A stretch of 64,000 bases of DNA from Oryzias latipes. Lineage: Eukaryota > Chordata > Actinopteri > Beloniformes > Adrianichthyidae. The position numbers were made by a program, and so were the translations under genes. Below are positions 1 to 11,581 of the stretch, in pieces. The stretch lies in the NCBI RefSeq assembly GCF_002234675.1, contig NC_019864.2, forward strand, positions 19,408,582 through 19,472,581, given 5' to 3'. Each line of letters starts with the position of its first letter. The stretch's first letter is position 1. Below the pieces are notes generated by a model. The model was not told the DNA's origin, did no database searches, and saw nothing but the letters and a program-made list of their open reading frames with translations.

Positions 1-689
1 CTTCCATTTTCTTTTTTTTCTTCTTCCTTTACCCAATTCTATTTTGGCAGCCCAGACCAAATAACCACTCTCTATTTAATGATATGCAAATGAATTTTCA
101 TGAACCTCACGATCCCTTGCGATGATTAAACCAAGATGACATTAGCTCCCGTGCAGCTACCACTGTCAGTGTTTCTCTACGCCTCTTTCCCCCATGTCTA
201 CCATCTCCTTCTGTATCCACGACAACAGCCAGCTGTGATATTAAGGGGTTTGTTGTCCCGGTTCCCCAATGAATTTTCTTTGTGAGAGGTGACATTCCGA
301 ATATCCAGTGTTATTTTAGAGAGGTTTTCCCAACGGAGGAGCATCAGAGTGAGATGCTAGCTTTCACACGACATACTGTAACCGAAGAGTGAGGACATTC
401 ATGCTGCAACAATAACATCATACAAAAGATTTTGTTAGCGTTCCACATTTCATTTTCCCACTTGGAGTGCTCTCCCTCCCGTTCCGTTTTAGGCTGTATC
501 CTGCTTCACCTCCTCTGTCGTTTATTGTACTCCATTTGCATAATGAAGCCCGGGCTTAATTAAGATCCCACTGGAGTCTGGAGCCAGGGATGAAGGAAAA
601 AGGAAGAAAAAGAGGTGGTGGTGGGGGGATCCTGCATTTCTTAGCTTATCCACATGCTTTCCTGGTAGAAGCCATGATTTGGTGGGGGG

Positions 690-790
690 CGTAAAAGAGC
701 GATGACAAGCGATTAAATCACTAATTATGATTGGCTGGTAGAATTAGTGTGTGGTTGTTAATTAGCTGTAAATGAGATGCCCAGACAGTT
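690..790. promoter_or_regulatory. Candidate conserved noncoding element with homeodomain cores
   Basis: Within about 90 bases there are several ATTA/TAAT cores (near 711, 722, 742 and 759) and a CCAAT-type inverted box (ATTGG at 730). Such clustering of homeodomain-like sites in a non-repetitive, stop-rich stretch is typical of vertebrate developmental enhancers. This is an inference from motif density only; conservation in other fishes would be needed to confirm it. Confidence 0.25.
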
Positions 791-1379
791 GCCCGCCCCT
801 GTTGGCTGCAACACCCCTCCAGACTGGCAATGGTAAAACTCAGCTTAACTCCAATGAGATTTTCCAAACACATCTTCCTTGTAGGACAGTTGCAGTCTGA
901 AGGGATATCCCTGTAAGAAGATCCCAGGTGTAAAAGTTCAGGAAAAGTGGCTCTTCATCATCTCTGTCTCCTGTCTCCCACTGTTCTTCATTAAATAAAT
1001 GCTTCCCAAAGTCCTCTCCTAAAACCTTCTTTGTAGGACTCTATTTCTTCATTCTTCCCTGTTTTCTGATTGCTTTCTTCTCCACAATGAGATGGCTTAA
1101 TCCTTCTTTTTACTTCATTGTAATGGGCAATAAGATCCATTCAGTACAGAAGTGGGCACGGAGCAGATTGGCACCCAGGAAATGGCTTTTGTCCCATTCT
1201 CTGCTGCATCTGTTGGTTGGTTGTTAAACGTTTGGCACAAATTTGTGCTGGCACATACTGCGATTTTGGACAGGCTTTGATGGTACTGGTTAATGCTTCA
1301 CAGTTTGCGTTTGGCATGATGCCACATTTGTTTTTAGCCTTTCCCTTGAGGGGATGTCTTCGCCAAAAACATTTAAAGT

Positions 1380-2000
1380 ATCCAAAATGCGCTGCTCACC
1401 GTATGGAGACTTCTGTTTACAAATGTGCGCATTATGTTGCCTTGGCAGGATGCCATCTTTATCCTTTGCCCTTGATGCCCGCGAATGGATGCCACAGCGA
1501 CCGCTGGTAACTATCGCCTTGGCACTTCTTCTTGGCTTTGTCTGGACAAACAAAACGAGAAAATCCTCAGAGGTTTGTTCTCTTGTTTTTGACTAACACG
1601 ATTTCCACCATCTGGTCTGAACGCTTCGGGTGCGCCATGGATGCACACTGGCACCGTCGCTGGCTGGCACAGCTGGCAGAGATAACGTCAACAGTCAGAA
1701 AGCAGAAAGGTTGAAGTATTTTCCAGTGGCATTCTTCATCGTGTGATCAACGATCCGGATGGGCATCTTTTCAGCGCCATTTTTTGCCTTCTTAACCTTT
1801 TTCTGTGGCTTCCTTATCCATCGAAATCGAAGTCATCCACGTCAAGCTGGCATCCCATTGCTGTGCCATCGTCGAACGTTCGTCGTGTTTACTTTTCTCT
1901 TCCCCATCGCGTGTTCACGACACCCTGTCACGACTGTGCCAAGGAGGCATCGTAGTAGCTGTATGTAGGTCTTTTTCTCTCGTTTGTTGCAATTCCCTTC
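1380..2000. other. CpG-retaining, coding-like segment, unidentified
   Basis: This segment keeps many CpG dinucleotides while its surroundings are CpG-poor. Partial open frames occur on both strands (for example minus 1553-1290 and plus 1805-2158), but no frame stays open across the segment and no protein family is recognisable. It could be a decayed processed copy of a gene or an unannotated regulatory CpG patch. Frames shift every 100-250 bases, so an intact gene is unlikely. Confidence 0.25.
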
Positions 2001-4139
2001 GCCCCTTCGCCCATGCCCGCCCCTGCTCAAGTCCTGACTGGATGGCACCGTGCCAACCTGCCACCGCTCGCTCATTTGCAGCTCATCCCTCCATTGCCCT
2101 TCCCCCTGTACATTTTCCACCCGTTCTCGTGCACTACTTTTATTCAGTCACTCTCTAAATCATTCATTGCATCATTACTTTATCAAAGATTATACAACTT
2201 TTCATTTATAAAGAAGCTGCACAAATCTGCACTGTGTATTGCCATTTGAAGGATTATTTTACCACATGAAGATGACTGCCCTGTAGGTAATTACAGCAGC
2301 AGTTACTTATTCCACAGAGACGCTAGGAGATGGACGAAGAGAGCATCGAGAAAGCTGGAGAAAGCTGTGTTGTTTTAATTAACTTTTACCAACCCCCTCC
2401 ACGTGTGTTCACTTCACACTTCTAAGAGCCTTGAGCAGGTTGTGTTTAGTCAAACACCCACTGTACAGCTCTATGATTGATGCAATTATCAGCAAATAGT
2501 GTACCACTGACCTTCCTCGTTTTAACAAAATGACCCATGGTCTTTTGTGTGTTTTTTTCCTCTTTTTTTCGCACTTTGGATTCTCTGCAGTCAAACAAAA
2601 GCTGCCAGTGTTGGAGAAGCTATTAAGCAAATACTCTCATTAGAACACAAAACATAATGAATATGTAAATGAGGTGTGTAATTTATGCATAGGCTAAGAG
2701 ACTTGTTCACTATTCAATCTGCCATTATTTTATCCCCATTTGCTTGAATCTACACACTCTTCTGCCAATTTTCTCTTTTTTTTTTGGTTGGGACCCCATA
2801 CTGTAATGAATCTATGTTCTAGCCATTGTTTCTTTTACTTTTCTTCCTATTTTCAAAGCAAATACAGGTTGTCATCTCCAAAAATAAATCCTGCAAGTAT
2901 ATATCAGACTATTGACTTCATATTTCAAACAAGTTTTTTTCTCAACCATGCACAAGAAGCGTAAATGTATCAGGGGTTGACATTGCTGTCCTCTTTTTTT
3001 CTCCTTTTGTTTTCTTCTTGCTGCTGTGTTGATCTTAACATTTGGTCAAATTTTATGGTAAAATGAAGCGTGCCCCAATACACAGAAAGAAACCTTATTC
3101 TGTCTAGGATAAACATCTATAATACTCTGGCTCCCTTGGCAATCACCATAGCAACAAACCAAGGTACCCACGTGCATTGCATAATAAGATGTTCTCCAGC
3201 ACCACAGATCATAAAGCAGCGGCAAACTAGACACCTGCAAACTAGACGCCCGCAGCAATGGACATGCATTAGAAAACAACCACTCAAATGTCAAGTTTTA
3301 CCTTTTTATCCTCTTATTTATTATAAGATGCTCGAGAAGAAAACACACACTCTTAGATGCATTCTCTTTTTCTGCCTCTGCAAACCTTAACAGGTGCTGA
3401 CGAGCCACAGTCAATGATTGTAATGAGCTATTGATCACCGTGGGAAAACAGAGGGACAGAGAAGGGTGAGGAAGGCATGGGGGAATGAGAGGACACAAAC
3501 AGAAGGAATGCTGGAAAAGAAAATAGCTAAAAAACAAACTAAATTAAAACAAGTTTAGACAGGGTATCAACGCTTGCTTCAATCTAGTCCTCATTTTCCT
3601 TTTGCACATACATTTTTGCTTTAGATTAGGGGGAAACAGTCCTTTCAAAGAGTGGCTTCTGGACCAATTTAAATATGACCACGCAGACACGTTTTCCATG
3701 ACCAAGTCCATATGCCGATGAATGGCACTGACGCAGTATCTCTATTTTCTCTTTTTTTTTTTACTTCTTGGGTGTGCATAGAGTGCAGGCAGATTGCTTT
3801 AGGGAAGGGGGAGGTGCTTTGCGTGTGTCTGTGTGTGTCTCGTGCGTGTCGGCTGGCATTTCACATAATGAAATGCAGCAGGGAACAAAGAGCTGGGGGC
3901 CCTATTCTCTGGGCTGAAGCTTCATTTTCACCCCCGTCAGTCTGTGATTCTTCCACAGCCCTTGCCTTGTGTACATGTATGTGTGTGTTTATGTTGTATG
4001 AGGCTTTTTTTGTGTGTGTTTGAGTGTCCCCTCCTCCTTGTGTTAGCATTCTGCATGGCAGATTCCCCTAATGTAATAACTGTGTCTGCATGTCTAATTT
4101 ACAGCAGGAGAGAGTAAATAGCCTGTGGTTAATTACAGT

Positions 4140-4160
4140 ACGTGTGTGTGTGTGTGTGTT
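4140..4160. repeat. (TG)n microsatellite
   Basis: A run of alternating T and G of about 20 bases, followed by further TG-rich sequence to about 4195. Confidence 0.8.
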
Positions 4161-5085
4161 TGGGTCTGGGTGTGTGTCTACACGTGCGTGGGTGTGTCAG
4201 AATGATTTATGAGTTGCAAATAGTTACACCACTGCCCCGTTTCTCCTCACTTAGTTTTTAATCTGTCTTTCCATTAATTTTCCCGGAGATGTCATTATGG
4301 TTTTATAACAGTGTGCATGAGGAAGCCCATGTGAGTACACGGATGTGTTTATAAGACAGAGGTGAGGAGACTGTGTGGGCATCAAGGCAGGATGCACACC
4401 TGGGCTGCACTTTTCTACCCTTTCCCCCCCTTCTCTGGTGCTTCATTCACTCTCTTCATTGAGAGTCACAATGAACACAGATCTTTATTGACAGTACACG
4501 GCAGAACATGGAAACAGCAGGTCAATCCGTTTAGCCCAAAGGCCGATACACCAATTCACCAATTTGTCAGTGTTAGTTTGAGAGAGAAAAGCAGCTAATC
4601 TCTCCTCTCTGCTCTCTATTGATCACACACTTAGACTCCACTTCTCTGTCTAAACACTATTGATTCTCCCTCTCTCTCAATCTCTTTCTCCTACTCTCTT
4701 TTTCTTGTGCCCTCCTCACATACCACAACTCTCAGCACATTGTCCCTTCATATACCCCAACAGCTGTTCACGTATCCCCTCAGAACGACAGAGACTGCAG
4801 AGCCTCCGTCTTTGGCTCCCAGCATCACAGACTAGATGCGGCTCGCCAGCTGATTAATAGTTTGATCCACGGTGTCACAAATCACTGTTCCCTGCTGTGC
4901 ACATCCAAAAGGTAGTCTCTGTCTCATTAAAAAAATCAATTACTTTGCAGGCCTCCAACAACGCAAACACTGAAAGAGATTAAACATTCACTTTTAGGTT
5001 GGCTGTCTCCTTGCTTTGTTTTTCAGCCACATTTCAGACGAACACCCGAAAAGGAAGAGCCTTTATGTCACGATTTTTTATGTAA

Positions 5086-5398
<313 letters not shown>

Positions 5399-5628
5399 TA
5401 TAAACATTTTTAATGGCTAAGAAGTTACTTTACTGAAGCATTTATTAAGGCAAGTGTTTATTAACTTATTCAAATGTTATCAATTTTTTTTTACTGCACA
5501 CTGCACTCACACACAGCTACACACACTTGCCTCCTTAACATGGTTTTGATTTGTTAGACTTGTGCGCCCCCTACCGGAGATCGTCCATCATTACAAATCT
5601 GCAGCTTTGCAGGTTACACAAAGTCTGG

Positions 5629-5634
5629 CACGTG
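5629..5634. promoter_or_regulatory. E-box CACGTG in the flavoprotein promoter
   Basis: A palindromic CACGTG lies 136 bp upstream of the start codon at 5770, inside GCACGTGC. This is the CLOCK/BMAL, USF and MYC core site. Cryptochrome-family genes are often under circadian E-box control, so it is a plausible regulatory site, but no experimental support is visible here. Confidence 0.4.
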
Positions 5635-5769
5635 CCTTGTGTAACTCCAAATCAGCTGCTGTTTGGTAACACGCGCTCGTGTTTTACACGAAGAGGCAGG
5701 CACCTGGGACACGTCTGTCCAAACCTGTTAATCTTTTTCGCAAACCTTGTTACTGCCGTCCACTTAAAT

Positions 5770-8700
5770 ATGCCGCCTTCAAAGAGTGACCAAGCTCTGG
5801 TGAGTGAGATGCTGAAGGAAGTCCTGGCAGGTCGAGAAGATCCAGAAGGGTTCTTTGCGATCTGTTTGTCTGTCCTGGGTCATCGTGAGACTTACTCGGT
5901 GTTCCAGACACTCATCAAGCCTCTGTCCACTGCCAACACTAGTGTTCACTCCACGCTCACCTTAATCTACGAAGAATACTTTTCTAAGGTAAGTTGTGGT
6001 CAAACCTAGAAGGTTTACCATCTAAAGCCTGTCTTAAATGTTCAGACAGGGCTAAGAAAGATTCTACAAAAAACATCCGTCTTATGTTTGTGTATTTACG
6101 TCAATTAAAAACGTGTTTAGGCTATTTTAAATCTTTCGTAATATAATTATTATTAGTGAGCTGCTTGCAAATCTTGCTGTAAACCGATTTCCTTGTTTTC
6201 TTCTTAACTGTTTACATTTCTAATAGGTAAGGGGAATTTCCACAAAAAATCAAAACAAAAAGTGACGATTTAAATTATTATTTCTTAAATAAGTTACTTG
6301 TGCTCTTGAGGCTAACGGCTAGTAGCTTGCATGTATTTTCGGTGTTGAACATGTAAACTAGCTATTTACTAAAGCAGGAGAAAATGAAATGGAACAAATT
6401 ATTACCGTAAAAGGGGACTGTTAAAGGGGTAACACCAGCACACCTGGACGTTTATGCAAATAAGATCCAATCAGCCAATCACGTGGAGGCGTTTTTTTTT
6501 GTTCTTCTAAAAGCTGATTGGTTTGTATTCTTGTTTGCGTGCACAATTATTTTAGCTTGTATTTGCTGACATGTCTTGGTGTCTTTTAAATTTTTTTTAC
6601 ATTTTTCATGTATTATGTCTTTATAAATTGTCCTGTCAAAAGGGGTGGAAGTTGTGTGTAGGTCTGGGGAAAGGGGCTCTATTTAATTTTTCGTGCTCGT
6701 TTTAATATTTAATTTGTTTTTAATGGGAAAAGTGCTTTATAAATAAAGTTTAATTTAATTTGAAACGCATCTCAGGCGGGTGCATTTGGTCACAGCGTGC
6801 CTTTTTTGAAAGCCTACGCCAATTTTAATTAAAGTCTTTGTATTTCAGTTCAAATCAAGTCTTAAAATTGTCCGTCATGTTTATATGTCTGCTGGAATAA
6901 AGGTGCGAAGCTGCCTAATGCTGGGAGGAGGCAGTTATTTACATTATGTTTATGTGGGATTTTTTTTAAGGACAACAGTGACTAATCCTTGGGTAAACTA
7001 ATGCATTAAATATATAAAAATGAAAAAAGGCTGGGTAACAGGCACAATTCAAACCATTCAATTTTGATTCACTATTTGATTTAATTTACAATTTCTTGTG
7101 ATGTAAATATGTCTTCTAAATATTTTGTTAGTTTTGTTGGAGATGAAAACTTTTCTGGTAACTAGTGATTATAAACTACAAAAGGTCAAACTTTCATGTA
7201 TAAAATTATATTTTCTTATAAAGAAACAATGGAAAACACATTTTAGGCTGAAAAAAAATCCAATAAACTAAAATAAATACATGTAATTGATATTGAATCC
7301 AGCCCAGATTTCATAAATGTTAAGTTGCAATCATTTCAAATGAGTTGTGACAACACTTAAGCCTTTGCAAAGGCTTTATTAAGCTCAATAAACTGTCAAA
7401 ACATTAACTAAGCTGAAGCTTGAAATACTTTATTCATTTAAAAGACAAAAGTAATGACTAAAAATATTACCTTTCCAGAGAAAAACTGAAACAAACCTTA
7501 ATGAAGATAATGTGTTATTCCATTTTACCTCTAGACTGAAGATGATGACCTGGAGCTTGCTTTGGCTTTGTCTCTTATGGAGATGGAAGATCAACAGCCG
7601 TCAACACAGCACATGCAGGCTGAGGTCAGAACCAACCAAAGCGGCCCATTTCAACTGAATTCAGCTTCCATGTCCCTGGAGAAGAGCTCAATTAAGCCAG
7701 AAGACCAAGTCGGCAGAGAAAATGACCCAGTGGCAAAATCTGGACTCAAAAGCAAGGAGAGCCCCAATTCAGAAAGTCGGGATATTGCCCCTCAGAGAGG
7801 CACACACGAAAACCAAGCACAAACCAAGCAAGATGCATTCAAAGAACCTCAAAACCTCGCGAAAGATCAAACTCTGAATCAACCTGAGGAACCAAAGCGC
7901 TCAAAGAGCAGACGGAAGCGGAGAAAAGGAGCGGCCAGTCTTGTAGGATTACCCGGTTCTCCATCAGCATCTCCACCCGTTCTGCTTTGGTTCAGGAGGG
8001 ACTTGAGGTTGTGTGACAACCCCGCTCTTAATGCAGCACTAGAAATGGATGCACCCGTCATCCCCATCTTCATATGGAGCCCAGAAGAGGAGGAGGGCCC
8101 AGGAGTTACAGTGGCTGCAGGGGGAGCTAGTAAGTTGCTGAGAAAAACAATGAAAAAGGAAAAACAATATGAAAACTTTCTATATGCTTTTATGCTAGTT
8201 GTCATTTAATTATCATTGTTTTCTTATTTTTTGCCAGGCAAATATTGGCTTCATCAGGCTTTGGCTTGTATCTGCACCTCTCTGAACCACATTGGCAGCC
8301 GTCTCACTTTTCTGAAGGCAGATGGAGAGGAGAAATGCTCTCTGCCAACCCTAAAACAGCTGGTGAAGGAGACTGGAGCAAAAACATTATTGGCTAATGC
8401 CTTGTATGAACCCTGGCTGAAGGAAAGGGACGATATGGTAGAGTCGACTCTGCAGAAAGAAGGTGTCCAGTGCAGGATTTTTCCCTCCTACTGCCTCAGA
8501 GACCCTTACTCTGTTAGCACGGTAGGGGTGGGACTCAGAGGTTAGTCAAAGTTTGACGGTTTTCTATAACAATTCTAAAATACGCGTTTTGATCAGAGTT
8601 AAATTAGGATACAACTAATTATTGCTTCCTCCTGTCATGTAGGAATAGGTTCCGTTTCTCACTTCATGAGCTGTTGTAAACAGAATCCAGGGTCTGCTAT

Positions 8701-10517
8701 AGGGGTTCCTCTGGACCCCCCACAATCTCTTCCAACACCTTCCTGTTGGCCACAGGGTGTCCCTTTGGAGGCACTCGGTCTGGCACGCATGCCCCGCAGG
8801 AAAGACGGCACAACAGTGAGGGAACAAATCTTTGCCACGCTCCTAACGTAAACCATGCAGTCCTGAAAGTCTTCTAAAAGTATTTTCTTGCTTTAGATTG
8901 ATTGGGCTGCCAACATTCGAAAGTCCTGGGACTTTAGTGAAGACGGAGCTCATGCTAGGCTTGACAACTTTCTTCGTGATGGTGAGACCTCTCTAGCTTT
9001 ATGGTCAGCGATTCTTGGAATCTCTGGAGGAACGCCACCGGACTCCAGTGCATGTACAGAGCAGCATCTTTCCGTGCGTTTCAGGTGTGTACAGATATGA
9101 AAAAGAGTCTGGCAGGGCAGATGCTCCAAACACAAGCAGCCTGTCTCCCTACCTTCACTTTGGCCAGCTCAGTCCACGCTGGCTCCTGTGGGACGCCAAA
9201 GGAGCACGCTGCCGGTCTCCAAAATTTCAACGCAAACTGGCGTGGAGGGATTTGGCATACTGGCAGTTAACGCTGTTTCCCGATCTTCCCTGGGAATCCA
9301 TCAGACCTCCATATAAGGTTGGAGAATGTCTTAATTCCTGATTTTTTAAAAGAGCTTTTTGCAGAGATTACATTCTTGATTCTGTGGTTTTTACAGGCGC
9401 TGAGGTGGAACACGGATCGCAGCCACCTCAAAGCCTGGCAGCGAGGTAAAACAGGCTACCCTCTGGTTGATGCAGCCATGCGGCAGCTGTGGCTGACCGG
9501 CTGGATGAACAACTACATGAGACACGTGGTGGCATCTTTTCTCATTGCATATCTCCATCTTCCATGGCAGGAAGGCTATCGCTGGTTTCAGGTAAAATTC
9601 TATCCTTCACGTTCTCCCATCTTACATTAGCCAAAAAAAAATAACTTGACCAAAACAAACCTTGGCACGTTTAGGACACCCTGGTGGATGCCGATGTTGC
9701 CATTGATGCGATGATGTGGCAGAATGGAGGCATGTGTGGCTTGGACCACTGGAACTTTGTCATGCATCCTGTTGATGCAGCACTGACCTGTGACCCCTAT
9801 GGCCACTACGTCAGAAAATGGTGCCCAGAACTGGCAGATCTTCCGGATGAGCTCATCCACAAACCCTGGAAATGTCCTGCGTCCATGCTGCGGCGAGCAA
9901 GTGAGGAGTTTATTAATTGTTGTCAAATGAATCTGCTCTTAGAATTATCCAAACATATTTTACTGACTTAAAATGTAAATCCTGTCTGTTTAGAGGTGGT
10001 GTTTGGCGAGACATTTCCTGAACGAATAGTTGTCGACCTGGAGGAGCGGAGAAATCAGTCCCTGCAGGATGTAGCTTCAGTGCGTAAAGAATTTGGACAG
10101 TTCGTGGACAAGCGCTCAGGCTGCGACTTGGTGCCTTTGCCCCCCCGGCTGGTCGCCGAGGCCCTGGGGTTGTCCCAGAGGGATGGAGCTGTGGGAAAGC
10201 AGTTTCTGCTCCCTGTCATCACCCGCATGGAATTCAAGTATCAGCAAGACGATCCAGACGCGGCATCGAACCCTTATAACGCTGTCCTTAAAGGATATGT
10301 GAGCCGCAAGAGGGATGAGACCATTGCCTTTCTTAACCAAAGAGACTTTACCGCCAGCGTGATGCACGAGGGAACGCAGAGGCTGGAGAGGCTCGAGCGG
10401 GACTACCGCAGGATGGAAGGGCTTCCCCCGCCTCCTTCCACTCAGGGGAGAGCCAGACGAACTCCAACAGCCAAAGACAGGTTCTCCATAGTTCCTGGTG
10501 GGGCGGTCACTTCATAG
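5770..10517 (+). CDS. Plant-type cryptochrome-like photolyase-family flavoprotein with N-terminal UIM
   Basis: Nine exons: 5770-5988, 7535-8129, 8238-8540, 8643-8815, 8897-8981, 9085-9317, 9397-9591, 9675-9900, 9994-10517. All have GT/AG ends and matching phases, and they total 2553 nt (850 residues). Residues 1-73 (exon 1) are of unknown fold. Residues 75-89 match the UIM consensus (acidic run, then A82, S86 and E89). A basic NLS-like cluster lies at 193-204. The photolyase N-terminal domain starts near V222 (WFRRDLRLCDNPAL at 225-238). The FAD domain carries the GYPLVDAAMRQL helix, a Trp triad (W540, W599, W616) and Asp612 at the flavin-N5 position. The last 130 or so residues have no domain I recognise. 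This family binds FAD and acts as a blue-light receptor or DNA photolyase, usually in the nucleus. The pattern is closer to plant cryptochromes than to animal CRY/6-4, DASH or CPD-II enzymes. ATG 5770 was chosen because the upstream in-frame ATG at 5551 adds unrelated sequence overlapping promoter motifs. Light-receptor versus repair function is unresolved. Confidence 0.88.
6454..6485. promoter_or_regulatory. Octamer, CCAAT and E-box cluster in intron 1
   Basis: ATGCAAAT (6454-6461), two CCAAT boxes (about 6467 and 6475) and a CACGTG E-box (6480-6485) lie within 32 bases of the first intron of the flavoprotein gene. The cluster could be an intronic enhancer or a second promoter. It is a motif-based inference only. 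Confidence 0.35.
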
Positions 10518-11130
10518 GAAAAAGATAAAATAAGAGACTCAAGAGTTCCATAAATATGAAGCTATATGAGGAAAATCCACCATGTTGTGAAACAAGTACT
10601 CATGGCAGGACTTTCTGCAGAATCCTAGGTTACATTTTGTCTCTACTCTGGCCTCATTTTTTTTTATATAAAACTTGCGATTTATTGTGCAGGTTATGTG
10701 TATATATTGGTAGATCTTTTGGCGCTTGCCTCAAAAGTAGCTTGCATGCCAAAAAGGTGTGGGCACCCCTGATCTACAGCCTATCAGGACAAACACCTTA
10801 AAACAGTCTTCAATTCGGTCCTCTGTTTTATATTAAATTCCTGAATTCTAAGTGATGTAGGGATAGGGACGAGTACTGTTAAAGCACTTAAGAAAACTAA
10901 TTGGGATCTGGTATATAAAAAATTTAAATCAATCTGTTACCTTATACAGACAGAAACATCTATTTTTGAGTAGGATTTTACCTTTTTTTGTATTTATGGT
11001 GTGACTTTATATTTCCAAAGAGGAATAATGCCAACCATGATCCAAGGTTTGTGTGCTAAAGGAGTAAATAGTTTGGTTTTTATGTGCATTTGAAATGCTA
11101 GGAAATAAACTACGACAAAGTTAAGAACCC
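10518..11130 (+). other. Predicted 3' UTR and poly(A) signal of the flavoprotein gene
   Basis: The stretch after the stop codon has no further coding potential. An AATAAA at 11104-11109 is the best poly(A) signal on the + strand. The opposing gene gcsh has a minus-strand signal about 35 bp further on, so the two transcripts probably end next to or across each other. Confidence 0.5.
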
Positions 11131-11141
11131 ACGAGGAAATG

Positions 11142-11147
11142 TTTATT
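11142..11147 (-). terminator. Poly(A) signal of gcsh
   Basis: TTTATT on the + strand reads AATAAA on the - strand, 435 bp past the gcsh stop codon. It is the first strong signal downstream, so the 3' UTR is inferred to run from 11581 to about 11130. Confidence 0.45.
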
Positions 11148-11581
11148 TTCTAATTGTAAAGGTCCCATGTGCACAGTTCAACTGTCAAACCTCCAGTGCA
11201 TGCTAACGACATTAATACAAAGAAAAAAGTGCATTTCTCATTTAACAGTGTTCTAAATCAGAATTCTATAGTGTCAAAAATATGTCATTGACATGAACTG
11301 GAAATTAATCTACATACATTAGGTCACCATCACCACTGTTTGGGGATTCAAGGCAGCTAGATCACAACACTGGCTGTTTTTAGTCGATGCAGGCAGGCAG
11401 ACATGCCCGCTAAAGACCTCACAGTAGGCAAAAGATTCCCTAAAGTTAACTGATCTAATACACTGGCACTTCAGCAGCCTGGAGCTGGGAAGCTCCACAG
11501 CTCCTCATAAAGCGTTTGTAAGTGACAGGCACATCTACTGCCAGTCATTTTGAAGGGAGGAGGGTATGCAGAACTGCTGGG

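Larger units (their letters stand above)
1..5085. other. Intergenic DNA, no convincing gene
   Basis: No open frame in this stretch shows a recognisable domain, splice pattern or codon bias on either strand. It holds pyrimidine-rich tracts, short homopolymers, a (TG)n run near 4140-4160 and several AT-rich patches with TAATTA-type homeodomain cores (for example 700-780 and 4075-4140) that look like candidate conserved noncoding DNA. The segment at about 1380-2000 is richer in CpG and is listed separately. The predicted start of the first gene is 685 bases beyond the end of this stretch. Confidence 0.6.
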